Assembly: GCA_934394665.1 (NCBI GenBank) | Contig: CAKRRS010000115.1 | Span: 1 to 5,541 of the forward strand | DNA length: 5,541 nt | Direction: 5' to 3' | DNA from: an uncultured Acetatifactor sp. | GTDB taxonomy: Bacteria > Bacillota > Clostridia > Lachnospirales > Lachnospiraceae | Part shown: one piece after another, positions 1 to 5,541 of the stretch | Layout: the number at the start of each line of letters is the position of its first letter | How positions within the stretch are numbered: position 1 is the stretch's first letter | Translations under genes and position numbers: made by a program | Notes under the pieces: model-generated | The model's input: the letters and a program-made list of their open reading frames with translations, nothing else | Database searches by the model: none | Told to the model about the DNA's origin: nothing

Positions 1-102
1 GACCACTTCTTAAGGGAATATCAACACTCTCCGACAAACAGCTTCCAGAAGGCATTCTGTCCGTTCCGGGAGTCCTGTTTCCTTAAAACTTGCAATAAAT
101 CA
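1..102. other. Unassigned flank left of the palindrome
   Basis: I can support no gene, RNA or promoter here. One forward frame is open from base 1 through the palindrome to 411, but it has no ribosome binding site and its product resembles no family I know. A minus-strand frame ends in this stretch without a credible start. A 5-bp hairpin (46-50 with 55-59) is too small to interpret. The stretch could be the end of a neighbouring gene or part of a longer repeat that extends beyond the window. Confidence 0.4.
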
Positions 103-244
103 GTAGCCCCGGCTGCATATAAGAATAAGCTGACCGTAAACAGACGCCGGCACTTAGCGGGCGTACTTTGGCCGCTTATGTGCCGCTGCGCTCTGTTTCC
201 GAGCGGAAGCGATGTCAGCGTTTCTTATATGCAGCCGGGGCTAC
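103..244. repeat. Long imperfect palindrome / stem-loop element (about 142 bp)
   Basis: Bases 103-125 are the exact reverse complement of 222-244, a perfect 23-bp terminal stem rich in GC at its core. The interior keeps folding in register: 129-134 pairs with 214-219, 138-144 with 192-198, 145-147 with 188-190, 148-153 with 180-185, and 156-160 with 172-176, leaving an 11-nt apical loop at 161-171. That is about 50 base pairs within 142 nt, broken only by small bulges and one larger right-arm bulge (199-213). This bulge can form its own small hairpin (197-200 with 205-208). The element starts 30 nt beyond the stop codon of the minus-strand channel gene, so it would lie in that transcript's 3' region. 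No T-run follows it, so it is not a canonical intrinsic terminator. The arrangement suggests a dispersed palindromic repeat, a MITE-like element or a structured RNA. The folding is read directly; the identity is inference. Confidence 0.8.
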
Positions 245-274
245 GTGGCATGAAACAGTTCACTAACTTGCCAG

Positions 275-1120
275 TTAATACTCTTCCGCAATATCGATTT
301 CTTCCTGTTCGGATGCGGTGGTATCTGCGGAATAAGGAGTCCTGTGGAGATAAGCCAGCCAATAACCGCAGCCTACGATGCCGGCACCGCCGACAATATT
401 GCCCAGTGTAATTGGCAGCAATGATTTCACCAGAAAATTGAACCATGTCAGGCTCTCAGCTGTGATTCCGTAAACCTGCGCTGTCAGCAGACCGCATACA
501 CCGAAATACATATCCGCTATACTGTGTTCAAAGCCACATAATACAAACAACATGACCGGCCAATAACTGGTTAGGAGTTTACCGGATACCCGTTTTGCGG
601 CGAATGACATCCATACAGCAATACATACCAGAATATTGCACAGAATGCCTCGTACAAAAGCTTCTCCGACACTTAAGTTCGTCCGGGCAGCCGCCGCATT
701 CACAATGGCCTGTGCCAGCTGTTCTCCGAAAAGATCAGGTGTTCTTCCGACGACAACAAGAATTGCCACAAATGCTGCTCCGATAAAGTTGCCAATATAG
801 ACAAACAGCCAGTTTTTTAACATTTTCAGAACAGATACTTTTTTCTCTAATACCGCCAGTATGATGAGATTATTGCCGGTAAAAAGTTCACTGCCGGCCA
901 CCAGAACCATTGCCATGCCCGCCGGGAACACTGCCGCTCCGACCAGTTTTGCCACCGATGCCGTAGCAATGGTGCTGGATGCCGTGGTAGAAGCAATTCC
1001 GGCGAAGCCAATAAACATACCTGCAAAAAAGCCCAACAGAATTGTTTTAAAAACAGATAAATTTACTTTATGAATACCGACCTCGATATAATTTCTTGCA
1101 ATTTCCAAAGGTGAATGCAT
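275..1120 (-). CDS. Formate/nitrite transporter (FNT) family channel
   Basis: This 281-residue protein has the length and six-helix hydrophobic pattern of FNT channels (segments near 28-48, 61-83, 105-125, 154-176, 186-206 and 234-257). Family members are homopentamers in the cytoplasmic membrane that pass formate, nitrite or hydrosulfide. FNT signature 1 is present as LVAGSELFTG (73-82). Signature 2 is present nearly exactly as GILCNILVCIA (158-168), with Ile167 where the pattern allows Leu or Val. The gating/proton-relay histidine lies in FEHS (His199), Thr81 sits in the position of the omega-loop threonine, and GNIVGG (240-245) is in the last helix. From memory, a constant offset of 10 aligns Thr81 and His199 with E. 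coli FocA Thr91 and His209, and Arg146 with Lys156. The C-terminus is acidic (EQEEIDIAEE). The ATG is preceded by AGGAGGA (1127-1133) at 6 nt spacing, which fixes the start. The gene stands alone, with no pyruvate formate-lyase, nitrite or sulfite reductase gene beside it, so the substrate cannot be decided here. I found no convincing promoter for it. Confidence 0.95.
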   Translation of the reverse strand: MHSPLEIARNYIEVGIHKVNLSVFKTILLGFFAGMFIGFAGIASTTASSTIATASVAKLVGAAVFPAGMAMVLVAGSELFTGNNLIILAVLEKKVSVLKMLKNWLFVYIGNFIGAAFVAILVVVGRTPDLFGEQLAQAIVNAAAARTNLSVGEAFVRGILCNILVCIAVWMSFAAKRVSGKLLTSYWPVMLFVLCGFEHSIADMYFGVCGLLTAQVYGITAESLTWFNFLVKSLLPITLGNIVGGAGIVGCGYWLAYLHRTPYSADTTASEQEEIDIAEEY

Positions 1121-1271
1121 CTTTCTTCCTCCTGTCTGTAATCATTTTGCATCTTTGGCATCAAACATCCTGCACAGATTCTCTGTCTACCATAAAACCA
1201 TAAAGAACAGTTACATCTTGCCACATTTTCAGGACTCATGCAAGTAAATCTGAAAAGAATCTGTCCCTCTA

Positions 1272-1300
1272 TTGATTTTCACACGTTAATTTGCTATAGT
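1272..1300 (+). promoter_or_regulatory. Sigma-A-type extended -10 promoter of tyrA
   Basis: A -35 box TTGATT (1272-1277) and a -10 box TATAGT (1295-1300) are separated by exactly 17 nt. TGC directly before the -10 box gives an extended -10 (TGn). Transcription should start near 1307, leaving a leader of only about 30 nt before the tyrA ATG at 1337. The leader carries GAGGA (1325-1329) at 7 nt spacing. It is too short for a T-box, riboswitch or leader-peptide attenuator. Confidence 0.75.
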
Positions 1301-1336
1301 GTTTAAAAATGATAAATAGAAATCGAGGAAATCATT

Positions 1337-2437
1337 ATGAGTACTTTAACTTTTGGTTTTATCGGTCTCGGACTGATCGGCGGTTCTATTGCCAGAGCGA
1401 TTCGGCAGAATCTCCCACAGTCCCGGATCATTGCTTACGATATTAATGCGGATACCTTGCGTGAGGCCTTAAATAACGGTGTTGCCAACGTGGTGACCTC
1501 ACAGATCGACCAGCATTTTTCCGGCTGTGATTATCTCTTTCTCTGTGCGCCGGTTCAGAAAAATGACGAAAATCTCGCCGCTGTAAAAGAAATTCTGTCT
1601 CAGGATACCCTTCTTACAGATGTCGGTAGTGTGAAAGGAGAAATTCATAAAGAAATCAAAAATGCCGGTCTGGACGCACAGTTTATCGGTGGACACCCTA
1701 TGGCCGGAAGTGACCGTGTGGGATTTATCAATTCCAAAGCAGTATTGCTGGAAAATGCATACTACATTCTGACTCCCACCAATGCCGTTCCTGAAAATAA
1801 GATCACAGACTATAAAAATCTGGTACAACAGTTAGGCGCAATTCCTTTGATTCTGGAACCTTCCCAACATGATTATGTCACAGCGGCGGTCAGTCATCTG
1901 CCCCATATCATTGCAGCCTCCCTGGTCAATCTGGTAAGGGATAAGGATTCCGCGGACGGTCTGATGAAGATGATCGCTGCCGGCGGCTTTAAAGATATTA
2001 CCAGGATTGCTTCCTCTTCCGCTGCCGTATGGCAGCAGATCTGTCTGACAAATACGGCTAACATCTCCGAACTGCTGTCCTCCTATATTTCCGCTCTGCA
2101 GGGAATCAAAGAGGAACTGGATGCAAAAAGTGGTGACGATTTGTATCAATTATTTGACAGCGCGCGTATCTATCGGGATACTTTTATCAACACCGCAAGC
2201 GGTCCACTGAAATCCTCCTATGCCATCACGATAGATATTGCGGATGAACCCGGTGAAATTGCGGCAGTCGCCACGATTCTTGCCCTGAAAAACATCAGTA
2301 TCAAAAATATCGGCATTGTCCATAACAGAGAATACGAAGGCGGTGTGCTGCGTATCGAATTCTATCAGGAAGAAGCAATTGAAAAATCCACGAAGATTCT
2401 CAGAGAAAAAGGATACAGCCTGCACGATAAAAAATGA
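1337..2437 (+). CDS. tyrA: Prephenate dehydrogenase with C-terminal ACT domain
   Basis: TyrA oxidatively decarboxylates prephenate to 4-hydroxyphenylpyruvate with NAD(P)+, the committed step of tyrosine synthesis in the cytosol. The N-terminal Rossmann fold shows GLGLIGGS (10-17, GxGxxG). Asp35 ends the second strand, where an acidic residue favours NAD+ over NADP+. Family motifs follow in order: DVGSVKG (95-101, Ser98), GGHPMAGSDRVGF (118-130, catalytic His120), SHLPH (186-190) and GGFKDITRIA (216-225, with the substrate-binding Arg223). These assignments use the known Aquifex-type enzyme as a guide. From about 295 to the end is an ACT domain (SYAITIDIADEPGEIAAV onward), as in many Firmicute TyrA proteins, suggesting allosteric feedback by an aromatic amino acid, probably tyrosine. 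At 366 residues the length is normal. The gene has its own promoter and terminator and no adjacent aro genes, so it appears monocistronic. Arogenate dehydrogenase activity cannot be excluded from sequence alone. Confidence 0.95.
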   Translation: MSTLTFGFIGLGLIGGSIARAIRQNLPQSRIIAYDINADTLREALNNGVANVVTSQIDQHFSGCDYLFLCAPVQKNDENLAAVKEILSQDTLLTDVGSVKGEIHKEIKNAGLDAQFIGGHPMAGSDRVGFINSKAVLLENAYYILTPTNAVPENKITDYKNLVQQLGAIPLILEPSQHDYVTAAVSHLPHIIAASLVNLVRDKDSADGLMKMIAAGGFKDITRIASSSAAVWQQICLTNTANISELLSSYISALQGIKEELDAKSGDDLYQLFDSARIYRDTFINTASGPLKSSYAITIDIADEPGEIAAVATILALKNISIKNIGIVHNREYEGGVLRIEFYQEEAIEKSTKILREKGYSLHDKK

Positions 2438-2441
2438 TGCA

Positions 2442-2493
2442 AAACAAAGCACTCGATACCGGAAGGATTCCTAAGTAACGAGTGCTTTTGTTT
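2442..2493. terminator. Bidirectional intrinsic terminator between tyrA and the vanZ-like gene
   Basis: Arm 2442-2455 pairs with 2479-2493 as a 14-bp stem with one bulged T (2489). The GC-containing part is GCACTCG against CGAGTGC. The loop side carries a smaller hairpin (2461-2464 with 2468-2471). On the plus strand the right arm is T-rich (TTTTGTTT). On the minus strand the complementary arm gives CTTTGTTTT. It sits 5 nt after the tyrA stop and just past the stop of the converging minus-strand cluster, so it can end both transcripts. Confidence 0.88.
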
Positions 2494-2500
2494 ATAAAGC

Positions 2501-3040
2501 TTATGCTGTGACGTTATTTTTTCGTTTCTTCGTCACATATTTCTTGTTTTTCCGGCGTAACACTAATTTTTCAATAAAGACACAGACAAGCAGTCCGAAC
2601 GCACCTCCGCAGGTATCCAACACTACATCTGCAAAGCAACCGTATCTGCCGGGGATAAATAATTGATGAAATTCATCTGCACTCGCAGACACAAATACCC
2701 AAAGTACAATCAACAGGTACAGTCTGCGCCCTTTCTCTTTCCATGGTCTCCATACCCCGTACAGCAGAACTCCCATACATGCATACTCCGAAAAATGCGC
2801 CAGTTTGCGGATCGGATGTTCGAAATAAGCCGCCATGCTGTCCATCACAGCCTGCGTCCAGTGTTTTCCGGAAATTGCATTCAACAACTCCACGCACTTT
2901 TCTGAGATCATGGAACTTAAGGAGCCGGATTCCTTACCATTTTGTCCGGAAAACGCGAAAATCATCAAATATAATAATCCCAATAAAACGGCAGCTGTCA
3001 CACTGACTGCTGTTTTTCGTTTATTTCGCAGGTTCATCAT
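2501..3040 (-). CDS. VanZ-family membrane protein
   Basis: The product is a small multi-pass membrane protein of about 179 residues. VanZ-family motifs are clear: IRKLAHFSEYACMGVLL (77-93 from the ATG chosen), then SADEFHQLFIPGR (120-132), then the DVVLD and GG residues of the last helix (138-146). Four membrane segments are expected near 12-31, 79-96, 107-124 and 137-157, followed by a strongly basic C-terminal tail (RRKNKKYVTKKRKNN). VanZ of Enterococcus gives low-level teicoplanin resistance. Most chromosomal homologues have no assigned role, so a resistance function should not be assumed. The open frame extends upstream to a GTG at 3103, but those extra 21 residues only re-read the 3' end of the PilZ gene. 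I therefore prefer the tandem ATG codons at 3040/3037. None of the candidate starts has a good ribosome binding site, which fits coupling to the upstream gene, whose last 20 nt it overlaps. It is the last gene of the cluster. Confidence 0.85.
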   Translation of the reverse strand: MMNLRNKRKTAVSVTAAVLLGLLYLMIFAFSGQNGKESGSLSSMISEKCVELLNAISGKHWTQAVMDSMAAYFEHPIRKLAHFSEYACMGVLLYGVWRPWKEKGRRLYLLIVLWVFVSASADEFHQLFIPGRYGCFADVVLDTCGGAFGLLVCVFIEKLVLRRKNKKYVTKKRKNNVTA

Positions 3041-3359
3041 TAATTGTCTGATATACGCGGATTCTTGCCGCATCGCTTTCGGACATACCGATAAATACCG
3101 CACCGTATGCGTAAGAATCTCCCTTCATCTCGATCCGGACGATCTGGAGAAACGCATGCAGTACTTCATGCGTCCAGATCATCAGCTTTGATTCATACAC
3201 CGCACCGATGCTCAGTACTTCTTTGCACATAAAGCCCACTCCGTTCGGAGATACGTCTACAATATCAATGGTTACTTCCTGCATGTCTCCCTGATCCAGA
3301 CGTTTGACCATCAGGGTGGAAATCATTTCCGTACGCTTGCTTCGTCTTCTTTCTTCCAT
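3021..3359 (-). CDS. Single-domain PilZ protein, probable c-di-GMP effector
   Basis: This is a 112-residue cytosolic protein made almost wholly of one PilZ domain. Both halves of the c-di-GMP-binding signature are visible: RxxxR at the N-terminus (Arg5 and Arg9, within RRRSKR) and DVSPNG (35-40), matching (D/N)xSxxG. The rest alternates short beta-strand-like segments to about residue 92 and ends in a likely helix (SESDAARIRVYQTI). PilZ domains bind cyclic di-GMP and pass the signal to a partner. With no output domain attached, this one would act by protein contact. The ATG shares one base with the queA stop (TAATG). An AAGGAG site at 3367-3372, inside the end of queA, is 7 nt before the ATG and fixes the start. 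The downstream VanZ-like gene overlaps its 3' end, making that membrane protein a possible partner by context only. Retention of the arginine and DxSxxG residues suggests ligand binding is intact. Confidence 0.88.
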   Translation of the reverse strand: MEERRRSKRTEMISTLMVKRLDQGDMQEVTIDIVDVSPNGVGFMCKEVLSIGAVYESKLMIWTHEVLHAFLQIVRIEMKGDSYAYGAVFIGMSESDAARIRVYQTINDEPAK

Positions 3360-4420
3360 TATTTTTCTCCTTTTAAATCAGCGATGAACATTGCATCTCC
3401 AAAACTAAAAAAGCGGTATCTCTCTCTGATCGCTTCCTCGTAAGCATTTAACACATGCTCTCTTCCCGCCAGAGCGGATACCAGCATCACAAGTGTGGAT
3501 TCGGGAAGGTGGAAATTCGTGATCAAGGCATCCAGTACTTTGAAACGATATCCGGGATAGATAAAGATCTCTGTATTATCACATCCGGGCTGCACCATTC
3601 CCTGCTCATCAGCAGCACTCTCCACCGTACGGCAGCTGGTCGTTCCCACGCAGATCACGCGTCCGCCGCTTTTTTTCGTCTCGTTGATCGTATCGGCAGC
3701 TTCCTTCGTCACCTGATAATATTCCGAATGCATATGGTGTTCCAATACATTTTCTTCTTTTACCGGGCGGAACGTGCCAAGTCCGACATGGAGGGTAACG
3801 TATGCGATTTTGATTCCTTTATCGGCGATCTGTTTCAGCAGCTCCTGTGTAAAATGCAATCCCGCAGTCGGTGCCGCTGCGGAACCTTCGTATTTTGCAT
3901 AAACTGTCTGATAACGGTTCTTATCCTTCAGCTTATGGGTTATGTAAGGCGGCAGGGGCATCTCTCCCAGCTTGTCCAGTACTTCTTCGAAAATACCGTC
4001 ATATTCGAAACGGATCAGCCTGTTTCCCTCTTCTACCGTTTCCAGAACTTCCGCCTGCAAAAGTCCGTCTCCGAAGGTAAGACGCTGTCCGGGTCTGCAT
4101 TTTTTGCCCGGTTTTACCAGAGTCTCCCAGACATCTGCTTCCTTCCGTTTTAACAAAAGTACTTCCACATGTCCGCCGGTACCTTCGCGCTCTCCTAACA
4201 GTCTGGCTGGAATTACCTTGGTATTGTTCAGTACCAGACAATCCCCCGGATGAAGGTAATCTATGATCTCCCGGAAAATATGATGTGATGTCTCCCCGGT
4301 ATTTTTATCAAGTACCAGCAGTCTGGAGGAAGATCTGTCCTCCAGCGGATCCTGCGCAATCAACTCCTGTGGCAGATCAAAATAAAAATCTGATTTCTTT
4401 AATTCCGTTACTTCTGCCAT
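3359..4420 (-). CDS. queA: S-adenosylmethionine:tRNA ribosyltransferase-isomerase
   Basis: QueA transfers and isomerises the ribosyl group of S-adenosylmethionine onto preQ1 at tRNA position 34, forming epoxyqueuosine. This is the penultimate step of queuosine synthesis and acts on tRNAs for Asn, Asp, His and Tyr. The 353-residue length is typical. Conserved blocks appear in order: [16 protein letters not shown] (14-29), [16 protein letters not shown] (61-76), [12 protein letters not shown] (180-191), [10 protein letters not shown] (211-220), [11 protein letters not shown] (259-269), [10 protein letters not shown] (301-310) and [12 protein letters not shown] (335-346). No catalytic-region gap or frameshift is seen. 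Its ATG shares one base with the stop of the upstream aminopeptidase gene (TAATG). AAGGAG at 4431-4436 lies 10 nt before the ATG. The stop in turn overlaps the start of the PilZ gene. The usual partner gene tgt is not in the window, so the rest of the queuosine pathway must be encoded elsewhere. Confidence 0.97.
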   Translation of the reverse strand: MAEVTELKKSDFYFDLPQELIAQDPLEDRSSSRLLVLDKNTGETSHHIFREIIDYLHPGDCLVLNNTKVIPARLLGEREGTGGHVEVLLLKRKEADVWETLVKPGKKCRPGQRLTFGDGLLQAEVLETVEEGNRLIRFEYDGIFEEVLDKLGEMPLPPYITHKLKDKNRYQTVYAKYEGSAAAPTAGLHFTQELLKQIADKGIKIAYVTLHVGLGTFRPVKEENVLEHHMHSEYYQVTKEAADTINETKKSGGRVICVGTTSCRTVESAADEQGMVQPGCDNTEIFIYPGYRFKVLDALITNFHLPESTLVMLVSALAGREHVLNAYEEAIRERYRFFSFGDAMFIADLKGEK

Positions 4421-5541
4421 TACAGGCTTGCTCCTTCCACAAATGCTTTATATCCTCGATAGGTCTCATAGACATCGGCCTTGCTGGTAGCTTCCCAGGG
4501 TGCATGCATGTTCAACACCGCAACACCGCTGTCGATCACATTCATTCCGTACAACGCCAGAATATAGGCAATGGTTCCACCACCGCCCAGGTCTACTTTG
4601 CCAAGCTCTGCAGTCTGGAAGTTCACTTCTGCCTTATCAAAGATGTGGCGCAAATGTGCCAGATACTCTGCATTGGCATCATTGGAACCGGATTTCCCCC
4701 GGGATCCGGTGAACTTATTGATGACCATACCGCCGCCCAGATATGCCACGTTTTTCTTATCAAAGCTGGACGCATAGGTAGGATCAAATGCACTGCTGAC
4801 ATCAGAAGAAAGCATACAGCTGTGTGACAGACATCTTCTTACATTCAGTTCGCTGTATTCGCCTGCCAGATTCATTACTTCCGCAACCGCATTTTCAAAG
4901 AAATGAGACTGCATACCGGTGGCACCTACGGAACCGATTTCTTCTTTATCTACCAGAATACAGCACATGGTTCGTTCTGTGACATCACTGTCCAGCATTG
5001 CCTGCATGGAGGTATAAGCACACACTCTGTCATCCTGTCCGTATGCCAGAATCATACTGCGGTCAAATCCGGCTTCTCTTGCCTTACCGGCCGGAACGAT
5101 CTCCAGTTCCGCAGATACAAAATCTTCCTCATGAATATCGTAATTCTCTTTCAGAATATCCAGGACGCCTGCCTTTACCGCTTCCTTGCCGGCATGCTTT
5201 TCGTCCTTCTCCTTTTTCTTGTCAATCAAAAGCGGCTTATTGCCCACGATAATATCCAGAGCCTCGCCTTCGATGACTTTTGCAGCCTTTTTCTCCAGCT
5301 GCTCCTGGGCCAGATGGATCAACAGATCGGATACGAAGAATACGGGATCATCCTCGTTCTCACCGATATTGATCTCTACACAGGTTCCGTCCTTTTTCAC
5401 GATCACACCGTGAATGGCCAGCGGAATCGTCACCCACTGATATTTTTTCACGCCACCGTAATAATGGGTATCCAGATAAGCAAAACCTCCATCCTCATAG
5501 AGGGGATTCTGCTTCACATCCAGTCTCGGGCTGTCGATATG
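4420..5541 (-). CDS. M18-family metallo-aminopeptidase (5' end beyond window)
   Basis: The reading frame stays open to the right edge, and an apparent GTG start at 5517 is internal: the codons before it read HIDSPRLD, a core M18 motif. The gene is therefore truncated by the window. 373 C-terminal residues are visible and roughly 70-100 N-terminal residues are missing. M18 enzymes are cytosolic, oligomeric, two-metal (zinc or cobalt) aminopeptidases that release N-terminal residues, often acidic ones, from peptides. Numbering from the first visible residue, the expected metal and catalytic residues are His1 (HID), Asp170 in [10 protein letters not shown], Glu200-Glu201 in DKEEIGS, Asp247 in [10 protein letters not shown], and His346 in MHAPWE. 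These are matched to the family from memory of aspartyl aminopeptidase. Near the start are [18 protein letters not shown] and KKYQWV, typical of the bacterial branch. All expected ligands are present, so the enzyme looks active. Its substrate preference cannot be read from sequence. It is the first visible gene of the cluster, and its promoter lies outside the window. Confidence 0.93.
   Translation of the reverse strand, partial: HIDSPRLDVKQNPLYEDGGFAYLDTHYYGGVKKYQWVTIPLAIHGVIVKKDGTCVEINIGENEDDPVFFVSDLLIHLAQEQLEKKAAKVIEGEALDIIVGNKPLLIDKKKEKDEKHAGKEAVKAGVLDILKENYDIHEEDFVSAELEIVPAGKAREAGFDRSMILAYGQDDRVCAYTSMQAMLDSDVTERTMCCILVDKEEIGSVGATGMQSHFFENAVAEVMNLAGEYSELNVRRCLSHSCMLSSDVSSAFDPTYASSFDKKNVAYLGGGMVINKFTGSRGKSGSNDANAEYLAHLRHIFDKAEVNFQTAELGKVDLGGGGTIAYILALYGMNVIDSGVAVLNMHAPWEATSKADVYETYRGYKAFVEGASL

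Noticed and set aside
103..244. Canonical Rho-independent terminator for the FNT gene
   Set aside because: The stem is far longer than a terminator hairpin and no uridine-rich tract follows on the minus strand.
178..411. Forward open frame of 77 residues starting inside the palindrome
   Set aside because: It runs through the palindrome and then antisense over the 3' end of the channel gene. It lacks a ribosome binding site and any recognisable domain.
1121..1271. Possible promoter, FNR/Rex-type operator or riboswitch upstream of the FNT gene
   Set aside because: I checked for -35/-10 pairs on the minus strand and for TTGAT-N4-ATCAA or similar palindromes. Only weak 3-4 of 6 matches and a 5-bp inverted repeat (1174-1178 with 1182-1186) were found.
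2501..3040. Glycopeptide resistance gene vanZ
   Set aside because: Only family-level resemblance is visible. There is no van cluster, and chromosomal VanZ-like proteins are common without a resistance role.
3455..4153. Forward open frame of 232 residues antisense to queA
   Set aside because: queA on the other strand is unmistakable by its motifs. The antisense product is aromatic- and cysteine-rich with no family resemblance or ribosome binding site, as expected of a shadow frame.
4285..4827. Forward open frame of 180 residues antisense to the queA/M18 junction
   Set aside because: It spans the start of queA and the end of the M18 gene on the opposite strand, and has no start signal or domain.

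Overview
The window reads as a chromosomal stretch of a low-to-mid GC anaerobic Firmicute. The best guess is a Lachnospiraceae-type clostridium, inferred from gene content, AAGGAG-type ribosome binding sites and protein character. No rRNA or marker gene is present to fix the genus.

Region by region: (1) Positions 1-102 hold nothing I can name. (2) Positions 103-244 form a large imperfect palindrome with a perfect 23-bp terminal stem and several nested inner stems. It lies in the 3' flank of the first gene and is the most unusual feature of the window. (3) Positions 275-1120 (minus) encode a formate/nitrite-family pentameric anion channel. (4) Positions 1121-1336 are a divergent intergenic region with a near-consensus extended -10 promoter facing right. 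(5) Positions 1337-2437 (plus) encode a prephenate dehydrogenase (TyrA) with a C-terminal ACT domain, apparently transcribed alone. (6) Positions 2442-2493 are a strong terminator hairpin that can serve both converging transcription units. (7) Positions 2501-5541 (minus) are a tightly packed four-gene cluster. In transcription order it encodes an M18 metallo-aminopeptidase (5' end outside the window), QueA, a single-domain PilZ protein and a VanZ-family membrane protein. The first two junctions are one-base TAATG overlaps and the last is a longer overlap, so translational coupling is likely.

The window is mostly housekeeping: tyrosine biosynthesis, queuosine tRNA modification, peptide turnover and small-anion transport. 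The less ordinary points are the palindromic element at 103-244 and the pairing of a probable c-di-GMP-binding PilZ protein with a VanZ-like membrane protein behind queA. I see no CRISPR array, transposase, phage gene, tRNA or rRNA. I do not see strong evidence for a new multi-gene system.
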